The notes under the pieces are model-generated. The model was not told where the DNA came from, made no database searches, and saw only the letters and a program-made list of their open reading frames with translations. From contig NZ_LR134116.1 of NCBI RefSeq assembly GCF_900635455.1, positions 3,782,001 to 3,846,000 on the forward strand: a stretch of 64,000 nt of DNA, given 5' to 3'. Source of the stretch: Yersinia intermedia (GTDB taxonomy: Bacteria > Pseudomonadota > Gammaproteobacteria > Enterobacterales > Enterobacteriaceae). Made by a program: the position numbers and the translations under genes. The stretch's first letter is position 1. Each line of letters starts with the position of its first letter. Below are positions 20,193 through 30,569 of this stretch, piece by piece.

Positions 20193-21118
20193 GATGCGTT
20201 ACCCCATGCCTGCGCCAAAAGACGCACAAAACGCATGGCAGACAACGTGGAGCCGTAGAACCACACCGGCGGCACTATTCGTAATTGGTTTTGACGCACA
20301 AACGACATGGATTGCCACAACGGTGTGCGAGCAACCTGTTGTAACATTTCACGATTACCATGATCAAAGCAGATGGCGCGGCCCTGTTTTATGGCCGCTA
20401 AACGTTCAATACCCACGACTGAGCTACCCCAGAGATTGGTTTCTCCCTGCCAGGCATTTTCAATATTCAGTTGGTCCAATACATCCTGGAATAGGCTGCC
20501 TTTGCCGATAACCAGCGCATGGCGAGTGTCCAGCAGAGTAAACATCAGTAGTGGTGCCTGGCGGGTCTGATACAAACGTTGACGAGCTACCTGCATAAAG
20601 TGAGTAAAGTCAGCAATATGCTGCTCCGCAACCGTTTCTAGCCCTAGCCGTTGGCCGAGCGTGCGTAATGAGTTCCGACCAACCACCAGCGGTGAACTGC
20701 CCGCTTCATTAAAGGCAAAACTCATCGAGGGAGCGATAGGCGCGAGTTTTTCCGGCGAAGGGCCAAAGCCTTGCGACATCAGGATTAGCGACGGTGCCAT
20801 TTGCTGTAGCAGTTCCAGATTAGGCTCAGTGCGCTGGCCCACATCAATAACGCTGGCAGGCAATTTAGGATCTTCAACCCATAAGCGGTAATTATGGGTA
20901 TCAGCCACACCATAAGGCGTAACCCCCAATGCCAACAGTAACTCAGTGGGTAACCACTCTAATGTGACAACTCTATTGACATCAATCTTGCCGCTATTCT
21001 GCGCCCAGCCGGGCAATGACAGCAGTAACGGCGATAATGCTAATGCGGTAAGCAGTCTGCGCCGGGAGTGATCTGGCATCGAGCAATGGGATTCAACCAT
21101 GGATAAATGAGCTGTCAT
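20189..21118 (-). CDS. fhuD: Ferric hydroxamate periplasmic binding protein FhuD
   Basis: 309 residues from 21118; the methionines at residues 7 and 14 are alternative starts. FhuD binds ferric hydroxamates in the periplasm and passes them to FhuB. The N-terminus has a twin-arginine-like SRRRLLTALALS signal followed by cleavage near GWAQ, like E. coli FhuD. Mature motifs include VVTLEWLPTELLLALGV and the C-terminal PPVWFYGSTLSAMRFVRLL. The start overlaps the fhuC stop and the end overlaps fhuB, indicating translational coupling. Confidence 0.94.
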   Translation of the reverse strand: MTAHLSMVESHCSMPDHSRRRLLTALALSPLLLSLPGWAQNSGKIDVNRVVTLEWLPTELLLALGVTPYGVADTHNYRLWVEDPKLPASVIDVGQRTEPNLELLQQMAPSLILMSQGFGPSPEKLAPIAPSMSFAFNEAGSSPLVVGRNSLRTLGQRLGLETVAEQHIADFTHFMQVARQRLYQTRQAPLLMFTLLDTRHALVIGKGSLFQDVLDQLNIENAWQGETNLWGSSVVGIERLAAIKQGRAICFDHGNREMLQQVARTPLWQSMSFVRQNQLRIVPPVWFYGSTLSAMRFVRLLAQAWGNAS

Positions 21119-21912
21119 TAGTACACGAAGCTTACCGGCGCACCACCGGCCGGATGCGGTAATATCCCCATTGGGATACCGTAGATTTGCGCCAATACTT
21201 CTCCCTGCATCAGGCTGTCAGCCGCCCCTTGTGCAATCATCTCCCCGCCACGCAATGCCACCAAATGGTCGCAATAACGGGCAGCCATATTAATATCATG
21301 CAACACGGCAATGACCGTCAGCCCGCGTTCACGGCTGAGACGTTGAATTAACCCTAAGACTTCTACCTGGTGGGCAATATCCAGTGCCGAAGTCGGCTCA
21401 TCGAGCAACAGGCAGCGGCTATTTTGCGCCACCAGCATGGCTAACCAGGCACGCTGCCGTTCGCCACCGGATAAGCTGTCAACCAATCGACTAGCCAAGG
21501 GTTTTAAATCAACCAGCGCAATAGCCTCTTCTACTTGTTGGCGATCTTCCTGACGAAAACGGCCCAACGCGCCATGCCACGGATAGCGGCCTATTGCCAC
21601 CAATTCGCGCACCGTCATCCCTTCAGCCGCCGGTAGCTGTTGTGGCAAGTAAGCAACCTCGCGGGCAAACGCTTTGCTGTCCCACAGTGCTAGTGGCACA
21701 TCATTGAGTAAGGCTTCGCCACTTGATGGTGGCTGATGGCGACCCAGCATTTTCAATAGTGTTGATTTACCGGAACCATTATGGCCGATAAGCCCGCAGA
21801 CTTTACCTTGTGGGAATGTCAGTGACAGTGGCTGTAATAAGGTTCGGCCGGGAACCGAAAAACTCAGCTCACGGAGGATAAAAGTGCTGGATTGGCTTGC
21901 CTGTTGGTCCAA
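21118..21912 (-). CDS. fhuC: Ferric hydroxamate ABC transporter ATPase FhuC
   Basis: 264 residues. FhuC hydrolyses ATP to drive FhuB-mediated import. Walker A GHNGSGKST, signature LSGGERQRAW, Walker B CLLLDEPTSALD and switch His in AVLHDIN are all intact. No ATG is available before Walker A: the first usable codon is TTG at 21910-21912, with CAGGG about 8 nt upstream and an in-frame stop shortly before it. fhuC is therefore likely TTG-initiated. It heads the fhuCDB operon; the outer-membrane receptor gene fhuA, which precedes fhuC in E. coli, is absent. Confidence 0.95.
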   Translation of the reverse strand: MDQQASQSSTFILRELSFSVPGRTLLQPLSLTFPQGKVCGLIGHNGSGKSTLLKMLGRHQPPSSGEALLNDVPLALWDSKAFAREVAYLPQQLPAAEGMTVRELVAIGRYPWHGALGRFRQEDRQQVEEAIALVDLKPLASRLVDSLSGGERQRAWLAMLVAQNSRCLLLDEPTSALDIAHQVEVLGLIQRLSRERGLTVIAVLHDINMAARYCDHLVALRGGEMIAQGAADSLMQGEVLAQIYGIPMGILPHPAGGAPVSFVY

Positions 21913-22000
21913 GATGGTGCCCTGCGATTAAAAGTTAACGGGTTTAACAATTATTGCGACCCGAACGTTATCGAAAAATAGCGAGAAAGTGAATCGAAAC

Positions 22001-22034
22001 GATAATAATTATCAAAGTGAAATAATTATCAAAG
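22001..22034 (-). promoter_or_regulatory. Fur-box-like repeats upstream of fhuC
   Basis: The 14-mer aataattatcaaag occurs twice (22004-22017 and 22021-22034), 17 bp apart, and the first copy extends to gataataattatc. This resembles overlapping Fur half-sites (GATAAT...ATTATC). It lies about 90 bp upstream of the fhuC start and would give iron-dependent repression of fhuCDB. Confidence 0.6.
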
Positions 22035-22148
22035 CAGGTAGTTTATGCGTAACCTGCGACGAACTGCAAGCGCTAAGCCAGTCGATTGAGTAGTAAGAAA
22101 TGAGAGGATAAAGTGCAGAGGCAAAACAGTGGGGTGTGGAGCATGAAT

Positions 22149-22181
22149 AAACTGGCACGGTCGCGATAACCGTGCCAGTGG
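22149..22181 (-). terminator. Rho-independent terminator of mrcB
   Basis: Perfect 10-bp arms actggcacgg (22151-22160) and ccgtgccagt (22170-22179) with a 9-nt loop, followed on the minus strand by ttTATT. It lies 10 bp beyond the mrcB stop codon. Confidence 0.8.
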
Positions 22182-22189
22182 GTTGAATG

Positions 22190-24676
22190 TTACTGGCCGA
22201 ACATATCTTTTATCCAGCCCGCGACGCCATCGCCTTCGGCTTGCGGTTGTGAAGCGGGCTGAGCCGCCTTACACAACCCTTGTGGATTCTCAGTCCAGAC
22301 AGGAATAGTGCGCATACCACCAGCCTCGCCACAGACAAAGTTACCCGCCGAGTCAATGCTCATTTCGCTAATCCCTTCCGGTGGTTGCAACACCAATGGC
22401 AGCGGAGTCTGGTTCTCCAAATAGCGGCGATACAAGGTTAGTGCACCATTGGCACCGGTCAGTTTTGCCGGGCCGTTATTGTCACGCCCAACCCAGGCAA
22501 TCGCCACTTCCTTGCCATCAATACCGGCAAACCAGCTATCACGCAGGTCGTTGGTGGTACCGGTTTTGGCCGCCAGTGTGTATTTGGAGAATTTCACCGA
22601 CAGCGAACGAGATGTCCCACGGGCCACCCCTTGTTGCATCGCATAAAGTGTCAAATAGGCCGCCTGAGCAGGTACCATGCGTTCCGCCTGCGGGAAGCTC
22701 TGATACAGCACGGTGCCATCTTCGGCAATAACCGAACGCACCGCCGATAACGGTGCACGGTTACCGCCACTGGCGATAGTCTGATACTCCTGTGCCACTT
22801 CAACTGGAGTCAGGTCAATCGCCCCCAATAACATGGCTGGAACTGGAGTAATAGCAGCTTTCGGGATCCCTAATCGCTGCAACATGGCGCTGATTTGATC
22901 CAGCCCAACTGACATGCCTAAATTGACCGTCGGCACGTTCAGCGAGTTAGCCAGCCCATCAACCAACATCACCTGACCACGGAACTGGCGATCATAGTTT
23001 TTTGGCTGCCATGATGAACCGTTCGGTAATTTGATCGACAACGGTTGATCAGATAACCAAGTGTTAAGGCGGTATTTATCTGGCTCACTCAATGCCGTCA
23101 GATAAGTGGGTGGCTTGGCAAGAGAACCGACTAAACGACGAGCCTGCATTGCACGGTTAAAGCCTGCATACTGCGGCTGTGCGCCGCCCACCATGGCACG
23201 AACTTCACCACTGAAGCGGTCAACAATCACCATCGCCGCTTCCAGATCATCCAAATGACGAGCGGCTTTCAGCGCCGGAATGCCGTCTTCAATGGCTTTT
23301 TCTGCTGCATCTTGTGAAACTGGATCCAGTGTGGTGAAGATCTTCACACCAGACAGATCGTTAATCTTGTCCCCCAGTTTCTGTTGCAGCTCCTGGCGAA
23401 CCATCTGCATAAAGGCTGGCTGAGGAGTAATCACACCGCCTTTGGGCTGTACCCCCAACGGGCGGGCACTGAGCATGGTGTAAAGTTCTGCGTCAATCAC
23501 ACCTTGGTTCTGTAACAGGCGCAACACCAGATTGCGGCGTTCAAGTGCCAGCGTTGGGTTACGCCATGGGTTATACAGCGATGCCCCCTTCACCATGCCC
23601 ACCAGCATGGCTTGCTGATCAAGACTCAGTTCATTTACCGGGCGACCAAAGTAATACAAGCTCGCCAGCGGGAAACCACGGATCTGATCACTACCACTTT
23701 GGCCGAGATACACTTCGTTCAGATACAGTTCCAGAATCCGGTCTTTGCTGTAACGGTAATCCACCAACAGAGCCATATAGGCTTCGTTAAGTTTGCGCCA
23801 CAGTGAACGCTCGTTGGTCAGGAACAGGTTTTTCACCAATTGCTGCGTCAGGGTACTGCCGCCTTGTACCGCTTTACCGGCAGTCAGGTTGGCGACTACT
23901 GCGCGGCCAATGGAGTACGGGCTGATGCCATCGTGCTCATAGAAATGGCGGTCTTCAGTTGCCAGCAAAGTATCGACTAACAAATCAGGGAAACCGGCAC
24001 GCGGCACGAACAGACGCTGTTCACCGTTAGGTGATTGCAACATGGTGATCAACTTAGGATCAAGGCGCAGGAAGCCGAAATCACGCTGATTATCCAGATT
24101 TTGGATTTGGGCCAGACGATCGTTTTTAAACACCAAACGCGCACGGATCTGGCCCTCTTTCGCATCTGGGAAATCAAATGGGCGGCGCAAGATATCAATA
24201 CTATCGCCCTGAACCGTGAATTCACCTGGGCGGGTCATACGGGTAACCTGCCGGTATTGCATCCCTTCCAGCAAATCGACCATCTCTTTTTTGCTGTAGG
24301 ACATCCCCGGTTCAAGGTTAACCATGCGGCCATACACGGCGGCTGGCAGTTGCCAAACTTTGCCATCGATACGGCTGCGAATTTGCGAATCGAGGTAAAC
24401 CCCATAAATAGCCAACACCACGGCACCGACTAAAAACAGTTTGATAAATAAGCCAAGCCAGCGGCGTTTTTTACGGGGCGGACGTGATGCTACCTTTCTT
24501 GGCATCGGCTCTTCCTCGTCATCGTAGTCATCATCGTCGTGCTCTTCGTCATCTAAATAGTCTTCTTCTTCGAACTCATCTTCATCACGCCGCCGGCGCA
24601 GTGGCCGTTTCGATGCGGCTTTGGGTAAGGCTTTTTTGCCCTTGCGCCCTATTGGCTCGCGGTCATCCCCAGACAT
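22190..24676 (-). CDS. mrcB: Penicillin-binding protein 1B (bifunctional transglycosylase/transpeptidase)
   Basis: 828 residues. PBP1B polymerises and cross-links peptidoglycan in the periplasm and is activated by LpoB through its UB2H domain. A cytoplasmic tail very rich in Asp/Glu (about 30-57) precedes a single membrane anchor (about 74-94). UB2H follows (about 110-200), then the GT51 transglycosylase with [10 protein letters not shown] and [13 protein letters not shown]. The transpeptidase has active-site Ser in GSLAKP, SLN and KTGTTN. The acidic tail is encoded by near-repetitive GAT/GAA codons (24500-24560). In E. coli mrcB is next to fhuA; here it is next to fhuC. Confidence 0.96.
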   Translation of the reverse strand: MSGDDREPIGRKGKKALPKAASKRPLRRRRDEDEFEEEDYLDDEEHDDDDYDDEEEPMPRKVASRPPRKKRRWLGLFIKLFLVGAVVLAIYGVYLDSQIRSRIDGKVWQLPAAVYGRMVNLEPGMSYSKKEMVDLLEGMQYRQVTRMTRPGEFTVQGDSIDILRRPFDFPDAKEGQIRARLVFKNDRLAQIQNLDNQRDFGFLRLDPKLITMLQSPNGEQRLFVPRAGFPDLLVDTLLATEDRHFYEHDGISPYSIGRAVVANLTAGKAVQGGSTLTQQLVKNLFLTNERSLWRKLNEAYMALLVDYRYSKDRILELYLNEVYLGQSGSDQIRGFPLASLYYFGRPVNELSLDQQAMLVGMVKGASLYNPWRNPTLALERRNLVLRLLQNQGVIDAELYTMLSARPLGVQPKGGVITPQPAFMQMVRQELQQKLGDKINDLSGVKIFTTLDPVSQDAAEKAIEDGIPALKAARHLDDLEAAMVIVDRFSGEVRAMVGGAQPQYAGFNRAMQARRLVGSLAKPPTYLTALSEPDKYRLNTWLSDQPLSIKLPNGSSWQPKNYDRQFRGQVMLVDGLANSLNVPTVNLGMSVGLDQISAMLQRLGIPKAAITPVPAMLLGAIDLTPVEVAQEYQTIASGGNRAPLSAVRSVIAEDGTVLYQSFPQAERMVPAQAAYLTLYAMQQGVARGTSRSLSVKFSKYTLAAKTGTTNDLRDSWFAGIDGKEVAIAWVGRDNNGPAKLTGANGALTLYRRYLENQTPLPLVLQPPEGISEMSIDSAGNFVCGEAGGMRTIPVWTENPQGLCKAAQPASQPQAEGDGVAGWIKDMFGQ

Positions 24677-24759
24677 GTATTTCTCTCCACGCGCATTGGC
24701 GATTATTGCGGCTTAATGTGTTCCCCAATTTATCGAATAGAAAGGGGAAACATCTGAAA

Positions 24760-27249
24760 TTATTGGCTCTGATACTTCTTGGTCCTGCGCGTTGGCCGGG
24801 TATTGGCAGGATCATCCGGCCAGACATGTTTGGGATAACGCCCTTTCATCTCTTTTTGCACCTCCCGGTACGCCCCTTGCCAGAAAGCGGCTAGATCACC
24901 CGTAATCTGTAATGGCCGATGTGCCGGAGAGAGCAGTTCCAGCACCACCGCCACCCGCCCGCAGGCCAGCATCGGGCTGTGTTGTTCACCAAAGACCTCC
25001 TGCAAACGCACCGCCAGTACCGGTGGCCGCTCGATATAATAACGGATTGGCAGGCGGCTCCCCGTGGGCACAGTGTAATGAGTTGGCAGCTCAGTATCCA
25101 GCCGTTGACGTAACTGCCAGCTCAATAAGCGGGTTAATGCCTCGCTAATATTCACTTGCCGCAATCCACGTAAAGCCCGCACGCCGGACAGCGACGGCTG
25201 TAGCCACAGCTCAAGTTTACTCAGCAAACTGTCATCATCCATCGCGGGCCAAGATTCCTCTGGTAGCCAGCGGGCAGCACATTGTAATCGAACGCGTAAC
25301 TGCTCGGCATGTTCATCCCAATTGAGCACCTGCAACCCTTGCTCGCGTATCCAGTTAAGTAACGCCGATTGCAATGCCTCATCGCTCGGCTTGGCTAACG
25401 GTTGCGCTCGTAAGGTCAAACGCCCGATTTGCCAGCGTCGCCAGGCACGCAGCGTACCCTTTTCTTCATCCCATTCCACCACCGTCCGCTCGTCGACTAA
25501 CCGGGGTAATTGTTTTACCAGTTGTTCAACATCAATCGGCAATGCCAGCAAAATGCGCGCATCCGGCCCGCTGTTGCTTTGTAATAAGTTGGCAACCACC
25601 AGCCAGGGAGTACGTGATAGCGCCTCATCCTGAGCCATTGCAGCGCCCATACCGTTCGCCAACAGGTAGCGCCCATCCAGCCCCCTCTGCTGCGCGATGC
25701 GATCAGGGTAAGCCAGTGCCAGCAATTGGCCGGCGATATTACTGTCCACATTACCTGAACGGCAGTTGACTCTTTGCGTTAATTGCCGTGCCCGACGCTG
25801 CCAGTGAGATTGCGGCCGACTAAGCCAATCGTGTAAATCAATCTGGTCAGAACGGGGAGGTTCTTCCAAAATGGCAGCCAGCAATGCCGCTGTTGCCAGC
25901 GCATCGAGGCTTTGCCCAGCGGCAAAGCACAACATGGCCGCCAAACGCGGTTCACACCCCAAACTCGCCATGGTGCGCCCCGTCGCGCTAAGGTGGCCGT
26001 GGGTGTCGATAGCCCCTAACCGCATCAATAAGTCACGCGCGACGATGAGTGCCGCCTGTGGCGGTTGATCCAGCCAGCTCAGTTGCGCCGCATCCTGACA
26101 GCCCCAATTCAGCAGTTCCAACCATAAACTGCATAAATCGCTGTTGAGGATTTCCGGTTCACTGTATTGTGCCGCTCGCTCGGCCTGCTCTTTCGCAAAC
26201 AGATGCCAGCAGATACCCGGTTCCAGCCGCCCGGCACGCCCCGCACGCTGAATCATTGAGGCCTGACTGATACGCTGGGTGACTAATCGGGTCAGGCCAT
26301 TCTTAACATCAAAACACGCTACCCGCTCCAAACCACTGTCCACGACTAACCGGATGCCTTCGATGGTCAAACTGGTTTCGGCAATATTAGTCGCCAGCAC
26401 CACTTTGCGCCGCCCGGCAAGAGCCGGTTGAATCGCTTTCTGCTGTTCACTGAGCGGCAGCGCGCCATACAGCGGGCAAAGGTCTGTGTCACTGGCAACT
26501 TCACCGTGCAAGCGCTCCATTACGCGATGGATTTCACCGACGCCGGGTAAAAATAGCAACAAAGAACCGGATTGCTCATTTAATAAGCGCTTAACCCGAC
26601 TGGCAACGCCATCCTCAAACCGTTCATGGCTTGATAGCGGCTGATAGCGGCAATCGACGGGAAAGCTGCGCCCCGCCGAGACAATGGCTGGCGCACAAGG
26701 GAGTAACGAGGAAAGACGCTGGTTGTCCAAAGTCGCGGACATGATTAACAGCTTCAGGTCATCGCGCAGCCCTTGCTGCACATCCAGCAATAGCGCCAAC
26801 GCTAAATCAGCCTGCAAACTGCGTTCGTGGAATTCATCGAGGATCACCAGTGAGACACCCGTTAGCTCAGCATCCTGCTGGAGCATGCGTGTCAGGATGC
26901 CTTCGGTCACCACTTCCAAACGCGTATCCGGCCCGCTTTTGCTTTCAGCGCGCATCCGATAGCCTACCGTCTGACCGGGTTGCTCCCCCAGTTGTTGCGC
27001 CAGGCGGTAAGCCACATTTTTCGCCGCCAACCGCCGTGGTTCCAGCATGATAATCCGCCCCGGCAACCCACTGTATTGCAGGATTTGCAACGGTAACCAG
27101 GTCGATTTCCCCGCGCCGGTCGGGGCATGGAGTAAGACTTGCGATGAGGCTTGCAACGCAGAGAGTATCTCGCTGAGCACTTCACTTACTGGCAAAGCAG
27201 TCACTGTCGCATCACGCTCTTTCTGGTTCACCACCACATTTGTCTCCAT
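24760..27249 (-). CDS. hrpB: ATP-dependent RNA helicase HrpB
   Basis: 829 residues. HrpB is a DExH-box helicase-like protein; its cellular role is poorly defined. Motif I APTGAGKSTWLPL, motif II ILDEFHERSL (DEFH, typical of HrpB), motif III MSATLDN and motif VI QRAGRAGRLEPG are present, followed by the HA2/winged-helix and the HrpB-specific C-terminal domain (YYIERPPVLAVRLQEVFG). Start ATG 27247-27249. It is divergent from thpR, with 74 bp between starts. Confidence 0.95.
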   Translation of the reverse strand: METNVVVNQKERDATVTALPVSEVLSEILSALQASSQVLLHAPTGAGKSTWLPLQILQYSGLPGRIIMLEPRRLAAKNVAYRLAQQLGEQPGQTVGYRMRAESKSGPDTRLEVVTEGILTRMLQQDAELTGVSLVILDEFHERSLQADLALALLLDVQQGLRDDLKLLIMSATLDNQRLSSLLPCAPAIVSAGRSFPVDCRYQPLSSHERFEDGVASRVKRLLNEQSGSLLLFLPGVGEIHRVMERLHGEVASDTDLCPLYGALPLSEQQKAIQPALAGRRKVVLATNIAETSLTIEGIRLVVDSGLERVACFDVKNGLTRLVTQRISQASMIQRAGRAGRLEPGICWHLFAKEQAERAAQYSEPEILNSDLCSLWLELLNWGCQDAAQLSWLDQPPQAALIVARDLLMRLGAIDTHGHLSATGRTMASLGCEPRLAAMLCFAAGQSLDALATAALLAAILEEPPRSDQIDLHDWLSRPQSHWQRRARQLTQRVNCRSGNVDSNIAGQLLALAYPDRIAQQRGLDGRYLLANGMGAAMAQDEALSRTPWLVVANLLQSNSGPDARILLALPIDVEQLVKQLPRLVDERTVVEWDEEKGTLRAWRRWQIGRLTLRAQPLAKPSDEALQSALLNWIREQGLQVLNWDEHAEQLRVRLQCAARWLPEESWPAMDDDSLLSKLELWLQPSLSGVRALRGLRQVNISEALTRLLSWQLRQRLDTELPTHYTVPTGSRLPIRYYIERPPVLAVRLQEVFGEQHSPMLACGRVAVVLELLSPAHRPLQITGDLAAFWQGAYREVQKEMKGRYPKHVWPDDPANTRPTRRTKKYQSQ

Positions 27250-27323
27250 GCTCTACTTTCATCGTCAGTCATTGTAACATCATGGCCGTAGAGCGTATTT
27301 AGCCGAGTGATTATGCCAACCAG

Positions 27324-27902
27324 ATGATAGATACCGTTGATAAAACTAAAACAAGTCTCCGTCGCATGTTCTTTGCCCTGACGCTGCCTGAAGCCATACA
27401 GCAAGATATTGTGCAATGGCGGGCGGCTAACTTCCCACCAGAGGCTGGTCGCCCTATCGTGGCCGCTAATATGCACCTGACACTGGCATTCCTTGGCGAG
27501 ATAAGTGCCGCCAAAGCGCAGGTATTGCAGCAGCAAGCCGGACGTATCAGCCAGGCTGGCTTCAGCGTAACCTTAGATGATGTCGGCCATTGGCCTGGCT
27601 CAGGCGTGATATGGCTCGGCTGTAAAAATCCGCCCCGAGGTTTGTTGCAGTTGGCGCAGTTGCTGCGATCTCAGGCAGCACGCAGTGGTTGCGCCCAAAC
27701 GTCACTGCCATTCCACCCCCATGTGACTTTGTTGCGTGGTGCTACCCGCCCGGTGGTGATACCGGCTAAAACCAATAATCAACGCTTGTGCGTAGACCAT
27801 TTCTCACTGTACGAGTCAGTATTGGTGCGGGGTCGCACCCGCTATACCAAGGTACAAAGCTGGCCACTGGCCAGCGGCGAAAGGAAACCTGATGACGTCT
27901 AA
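27324..27902 (+). CDS. thpR: RNA 2',3'-cyclic phosphodiesterase / 2'-5' RNA ligase ThpR
   Basis: 192 residues. ThpR (LigT) is a 2H phosphoesterase that opens RNA 2',3'-cyclic phosphates and can reversibly form 2'-5' linkages. Both HxTx motifs are present: [10 protein letters not shown] and [20 protein letters not shown] begins the conserved fold at about residue 14; the ATG at 27324 gives a short non-conserved lead. The end overlaps the sfsA start by 11 bp. Confidence 0.92.
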   Translation: MIDTVDKTKTSLRRMFFALTLPEAIQQDIVQWRAANFPPEAGRPIVAANMHLTLAFLGEISAAKAQVLQQQAGRISQAGFSVTLDDVGHWPGSGVIWLGCKNPPRGLLQLAQLLRSQAARSGCAQTSLPFHPHVTLLRGATRPVVIPAKTNNQRLCVDHFSLYESVLVRGRTRYTKVQSWPLASGERKPDDV

Positions 27903-28647
27903 CCCTCAGTTGTTATCTTTTAACCCACGGTTACAGCCCGCCACACTTATCCTGCGGTATAAACGCTTTTTAGCTGATATTGTGACACCCGCAGGAGAAC
28001 GATTGACCATTCATTGCGCTAATACCGGAGCAATGACGGGTTGCGCGACACCCGGAGATACTGTTTGGTATTCAACATCGGATAACCCGAAACGCAAATA
28101 TCCCCACAGTTGGGAACTAACGCATACTCAAAGTGGTGATTGGATTTGTGTAAATACCTTACGTGCCAATGAGTTAGTCAGCTCTGCGATAGATAAAAAC
28201 CATATTGTTGAATTATCTGGTTACACTTCTGTCAAAAGAGAGATTAAATATGGAGACGAGAACAGCCGTATAGACTTGTTATTGCAGGCAGAAAATAGGT
28301 CTAACTGCTATATTGAAGTCAAGTCGGTTACCTTATTACAGCAACAGTGTGGGTATTTCCCGGATGCCGTCACCCTACGGGGTCAGAAGCATCTCAGGGA
28401 GTTACAAAGCATGGTTGCCGGCGGTCACCGGGCGGTACTTTTTTTTGCCGTATTGCATACGGGCATCAGGCAAGTCGCTGCGGCCCGACACATTGACAAT
28501 CGCTATGCAGAATTGCTGGCCCAGGCTCAGCAAGCAGGAGTGGAGGTTATTTGCTACGGTTTTCAACTATCGCCTGACGGTATTGCGCTGGACGCCCGCT
28601 TACCGTTATTACTGGCCGAAACGCTCTCACCAACAAGCGCTGAATAA
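27892..28647 (+). CDS. sfsA: SfsA family protein (sugar fermentation stimulation/DNA-binding)
   Basis: 251 residues. SfsA was identified in E. coli as a factor that stimulates maltose gene expression; it has an OB-like N-terminus and a nuclease-like fold. Conserved segments: [52 protein letters not shown] and [16 protein letters not shown]. The EVKS plus upstream Asp arrangement resembles PD-(D/E)XK enzymes. The start ATG 27892 lies inside the end of thpR and is preceded by AAAGGAAA; it adds about 15 residues relative to E. coli. Confidence 0.92.
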   Translation: MTSNPQLLSFNPRLQPATLILRYKRFLADIVTPAGERLTIHCANTGAMTGCATPGDTVWYSTSDNPKRKYPHSWELTHTQSGDWICVNTLRANELVSSAIDKNHIVELSGYTSVKREIKYGDENSRIDLLLQAENRSNCYIEVKSVTLLQQQCGYFPDAVTLRGQKHLRELQSMVAGGHRAVLFFAVLHTGIRQVAAARHIDNRYAELLAQAQQAGVEVICYGFQLSPDGIALDARLPLLLAETLSPTSAE

Positions 28648-28816
28648 AGAAGCGATTATTGGAGAAAGTTGTTCGCCAAATACGCCTTCCTTCACACCAT
28701 TGTCAAGCAGGCGACAGGAATAATTGCTAACCTACCTTCCTTCTGGTATTTATAGCGGCCTGATTTTTCCCCGTCTTGGGGATTTCGATAGTGCGTATGA
28801 ATGTAGGAGAAGCATC

Positions 28817-29272
28817 ATGCAAGAAGGGCAAAAACGTAAAACCTCGTCCTTGAGCATTCTCGCCATCGCTGGGGTAGAGCCGTACCAAGAGAAGCCAGGC
28901 GAAGAGTATATGAATGCCGCCCAGTTGTCGCATTTCAAGCTGATTCTTGAAGCGTGGCGCAACCAGCTCAGGGATGAAGTGGATCGTACTGTATCGCACA
29001 TGCAAGACGAAGCTGCTAATTTCCCTGATCCGGTAGACCGCGCTGCGCAGGAAGAAGAGTTTAGTCTTGAACTTCGTAACCGCGACCGCGAGCGTAAACT
29101 GATTAAAAAGATCGAAAAAACGCTGAAAAAAGTCGAGGATGACGATTTCGGTTTCTGCGAGTCTTGTGGCGTAGAGATTGGTATTCGCCGTCTGGAAGCA
29201 CGGCCAACTGCAGATTTGTGCATTGACTGTAAAACCTTGGCCGAAATCCGCGAAAAGCAGATGGCAGGCTAA
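28817..29272 (+). CDS. dksA: RNA polymerase-binding transcription factor DksA
   Basis: 151 residues from ATG 28817 ([20 protein letters not shown]) with AGGAGA upstream; the frame opens earlier at 28724 without conservation. DksA enters the RNA polymerase secondary channel and, with ppGpp from RelA (also in this window), represses rRNA and activates amino-acid promoters. Coiled-coil tip acidic residues lie in the [20 protein letters not shown] region, and the C4 zinc finger is CESCGVEIG...CIDC. It is followed by an ERIC element and a terminator-like hairpin. Confidence 0.97.
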   Translation: MQEGQKRKTSSLSILAIAGVEPYQEKPGEEYMNAAQLSHFKLILEAWRNQLRDEVDRTVSHMQDEAANFPDPVDRAAQEEEFSLELRNRDRERKLIKKIEKTLKKVEDDDFGFCESCGVEIGIRRLEARPTADLCIDCKTLAEIREKQMAG

Positions 29273-29277
29273 CTGCA

Positions 29278-29471
29278 TACCCAATGAAATTGGCGTTGTA
29301 GATAAGCAGCAAGCGAACGACAAATTGGTTATCAACCATTTTGAACAGCACTTGTGCTGGCCCGCAAGTTGAGCCTCTGACGAGGCTCATAATCCCGATG
29401 AACGAGCGACGGTAAGTTATTCGGGCAAAAGGCGTAGCTAACAGCCCTACAGCACCAAATACGAAGGGTAT
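29278..29471. repeat. ERIC element with about 70-bp insertion
   Basis: 194 bp from atacccaatgaaattggcgttgta to acgaagggtat. It contains the ERIC core (cccgatgaa...gtaagttattcggg) but carries an additional stem-like segment with gacaaattggtt...ttgaacagcacttgtgctggcccg. A standard unit in this window is 123-127 bp. The same insertion is present in the copy at 13620-13814. Confidence 0.75.
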
Positions 29472-29474
29472 AAC

Positions 29475-29502
29475 ACGGTGCCAGAGTCACCTCCGGCACC
29501 GT
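29475..29502 (+). terminator. Hairpin after dksA
   Basis: Arms acggtgcc (29475-29482) and ggcaccgt (29495-29502) form an 8-bp stem 200 bp beyond dksA and directly after the ERIC. There is only a weak T stretch, so termination efficiency is uncertain. Confidence 0.45.
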
Positions 29503-29532
29503 ATCTATTACGCGGAATTCCCTTCCCTTTTT

Positions 29533-30507
29533 ATGTCCGAAGATATCAATACGCAACAGCCCAGTGTTCGGCAACATTATGTTCAGCAACACGGCGTTCA
29601 GCAACATAAGTACGTGGGCCGTTTTGCCCCGTCCCCGTCTGGTGATTTACATTTTGGTTCACTGATTGCCGCACTTGGGAGTTACCTGCAAGCCCACGCT
29701 CAACGCGGGAGTTGGCTGGTTCGCATTGAAGATATTGACCCCCCTCGAGAAATCCCCGGTGCTGCTTCCCGTATCCTGACGGCATTAGATCACTATGGCC
29801 TCCATTGGGATGGTCAGGTTATCTATCAGTCCCAGCGTCATGAAGCCTATCGCGCCACATTAGACTGGTTGCAACAACAAGGCTTGAGTTATTACTGCAC
29901 ATGTACACGCAGCCGCATTCAACAGCTAGGTGGGTTCTACGACGGTTATTGCCGCGATCGTCATTTGCCTGCTGATGGTGCCGCCATTCGTTTGCGACAA
30001 ACGCAGCCGGTTTATGCCTTTTATGATAAATTACTGGGCGAGTTGCATGCTGAATCTGCGCTAGCGCAAGAGGATTTTATTATCCGCCGCAGAGATGGCT
30101 TATTTGCTTATAATTTAGCTGTCGTGGTTGATGATGCGTTTCAAGGCGTGACTGAGATTGTGCGTGGGGCTGATTTGATTGAACCTACCGTGCGCCAAAT
30201 AGCCCTCTACCAGCAGTTACAACAGCCGGTTCCCGACTATTTGCACTTGCCATTGGCATTGAATCATGACGGTAATAAGTTATCCAAGCAAAACCATGCA
30301 ACACCCCTACCGGGTGGCGATCCGCGCCCGATTTTGGTTGATGCATTGAAGTTTTTGCATCAACCACTGCCAGAATGCTGGCAAGATCTTGATTTAACGT
30401 TATTATTACGTTTTGCAGTCGAAAATTGGACGTTGGCAGCAATTCCGCTTCACGGGGCAATGGCAGTCACTGAAAACACAACGGCATTCTCAAAGGAAGC
30501 ACGGTGA
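29533..30507 (+). CDS. gluQ: Glutamyl-Q tRNA(Asp) synthetase
   Basis: 324 residues. GluQ (YadB) attaches glutamate to the queuosine base of tRNA-Asp; it is a GluRS catalytic-domain paralogue without an anticodon-binding domain. The HIGH-like motif is [19 protein letters not shown]; a zinc-binding CTCTRSRIQ...GYCRDRH segment and a KMSKS-like KLSKQNH follow. The N-terminus from ATG 29533 carries about 26 extra residues, including three VxQH repeats encoded by a 15-bp tandem array. No good ribosome binding site is seen before this ATG, so the true start is uncertain. It sits between dksA and pcnB as in E. coli. Confidence 0.93.
   Translation: MSEDINTQQPSVRQHYVQQHGVQQHKYVGRFAPSPSGDLHFGSLIAALGSYLQAHAQRGSWLVRIEDIDPPREIPGAASRILTALDHYGLHWDGQVIYQSQRHEAYRATLDWLQQQGLSYYCTCTRSRIQQLGGFYDGYCRDRHLPADGAAIRLRQTQPVYAFYDKLLGELHAESALAQEDFIIRRRDGLFAYNLAVVVDDAFQGVTEIVRGADLIEPTVRQIALYQQLQQPVPDYLHLPLALNHDGNKLSKQNHATPLPGGDPRPILVDALKFLHQPLPECWQDLDLTLLLRFAVENWTLAAIPLHGAMAVTENTTAFSKEAR
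29566..29610 (+). repeat. Three 15-bp tandem repeats in the gluQ 5' end
   Basis: Units gttcggcaacattat, gttcagcaacacggc and gttcagcaacataag (29566-29610) encode V-R/Q-Q-H-x three times just before the conserved [12 protein letters not shown]. The unit number keeps frame, so copy-number changes would only lengthen or shorten the N-terminal tail. Confidence 0.8.
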
Positions 30508-30569
30508 GCTATGATTAGCCGCTGTTTTTCTGTAGTTCTGTTATTTATTAGCCACTATCGAGGTGTACC

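Noticed and set aside
28724..28816. N-terminal extension of dksA
   Set aside because: Not conserved, and AGGAGA just before ATG 28817 fixes the start at the usual position.
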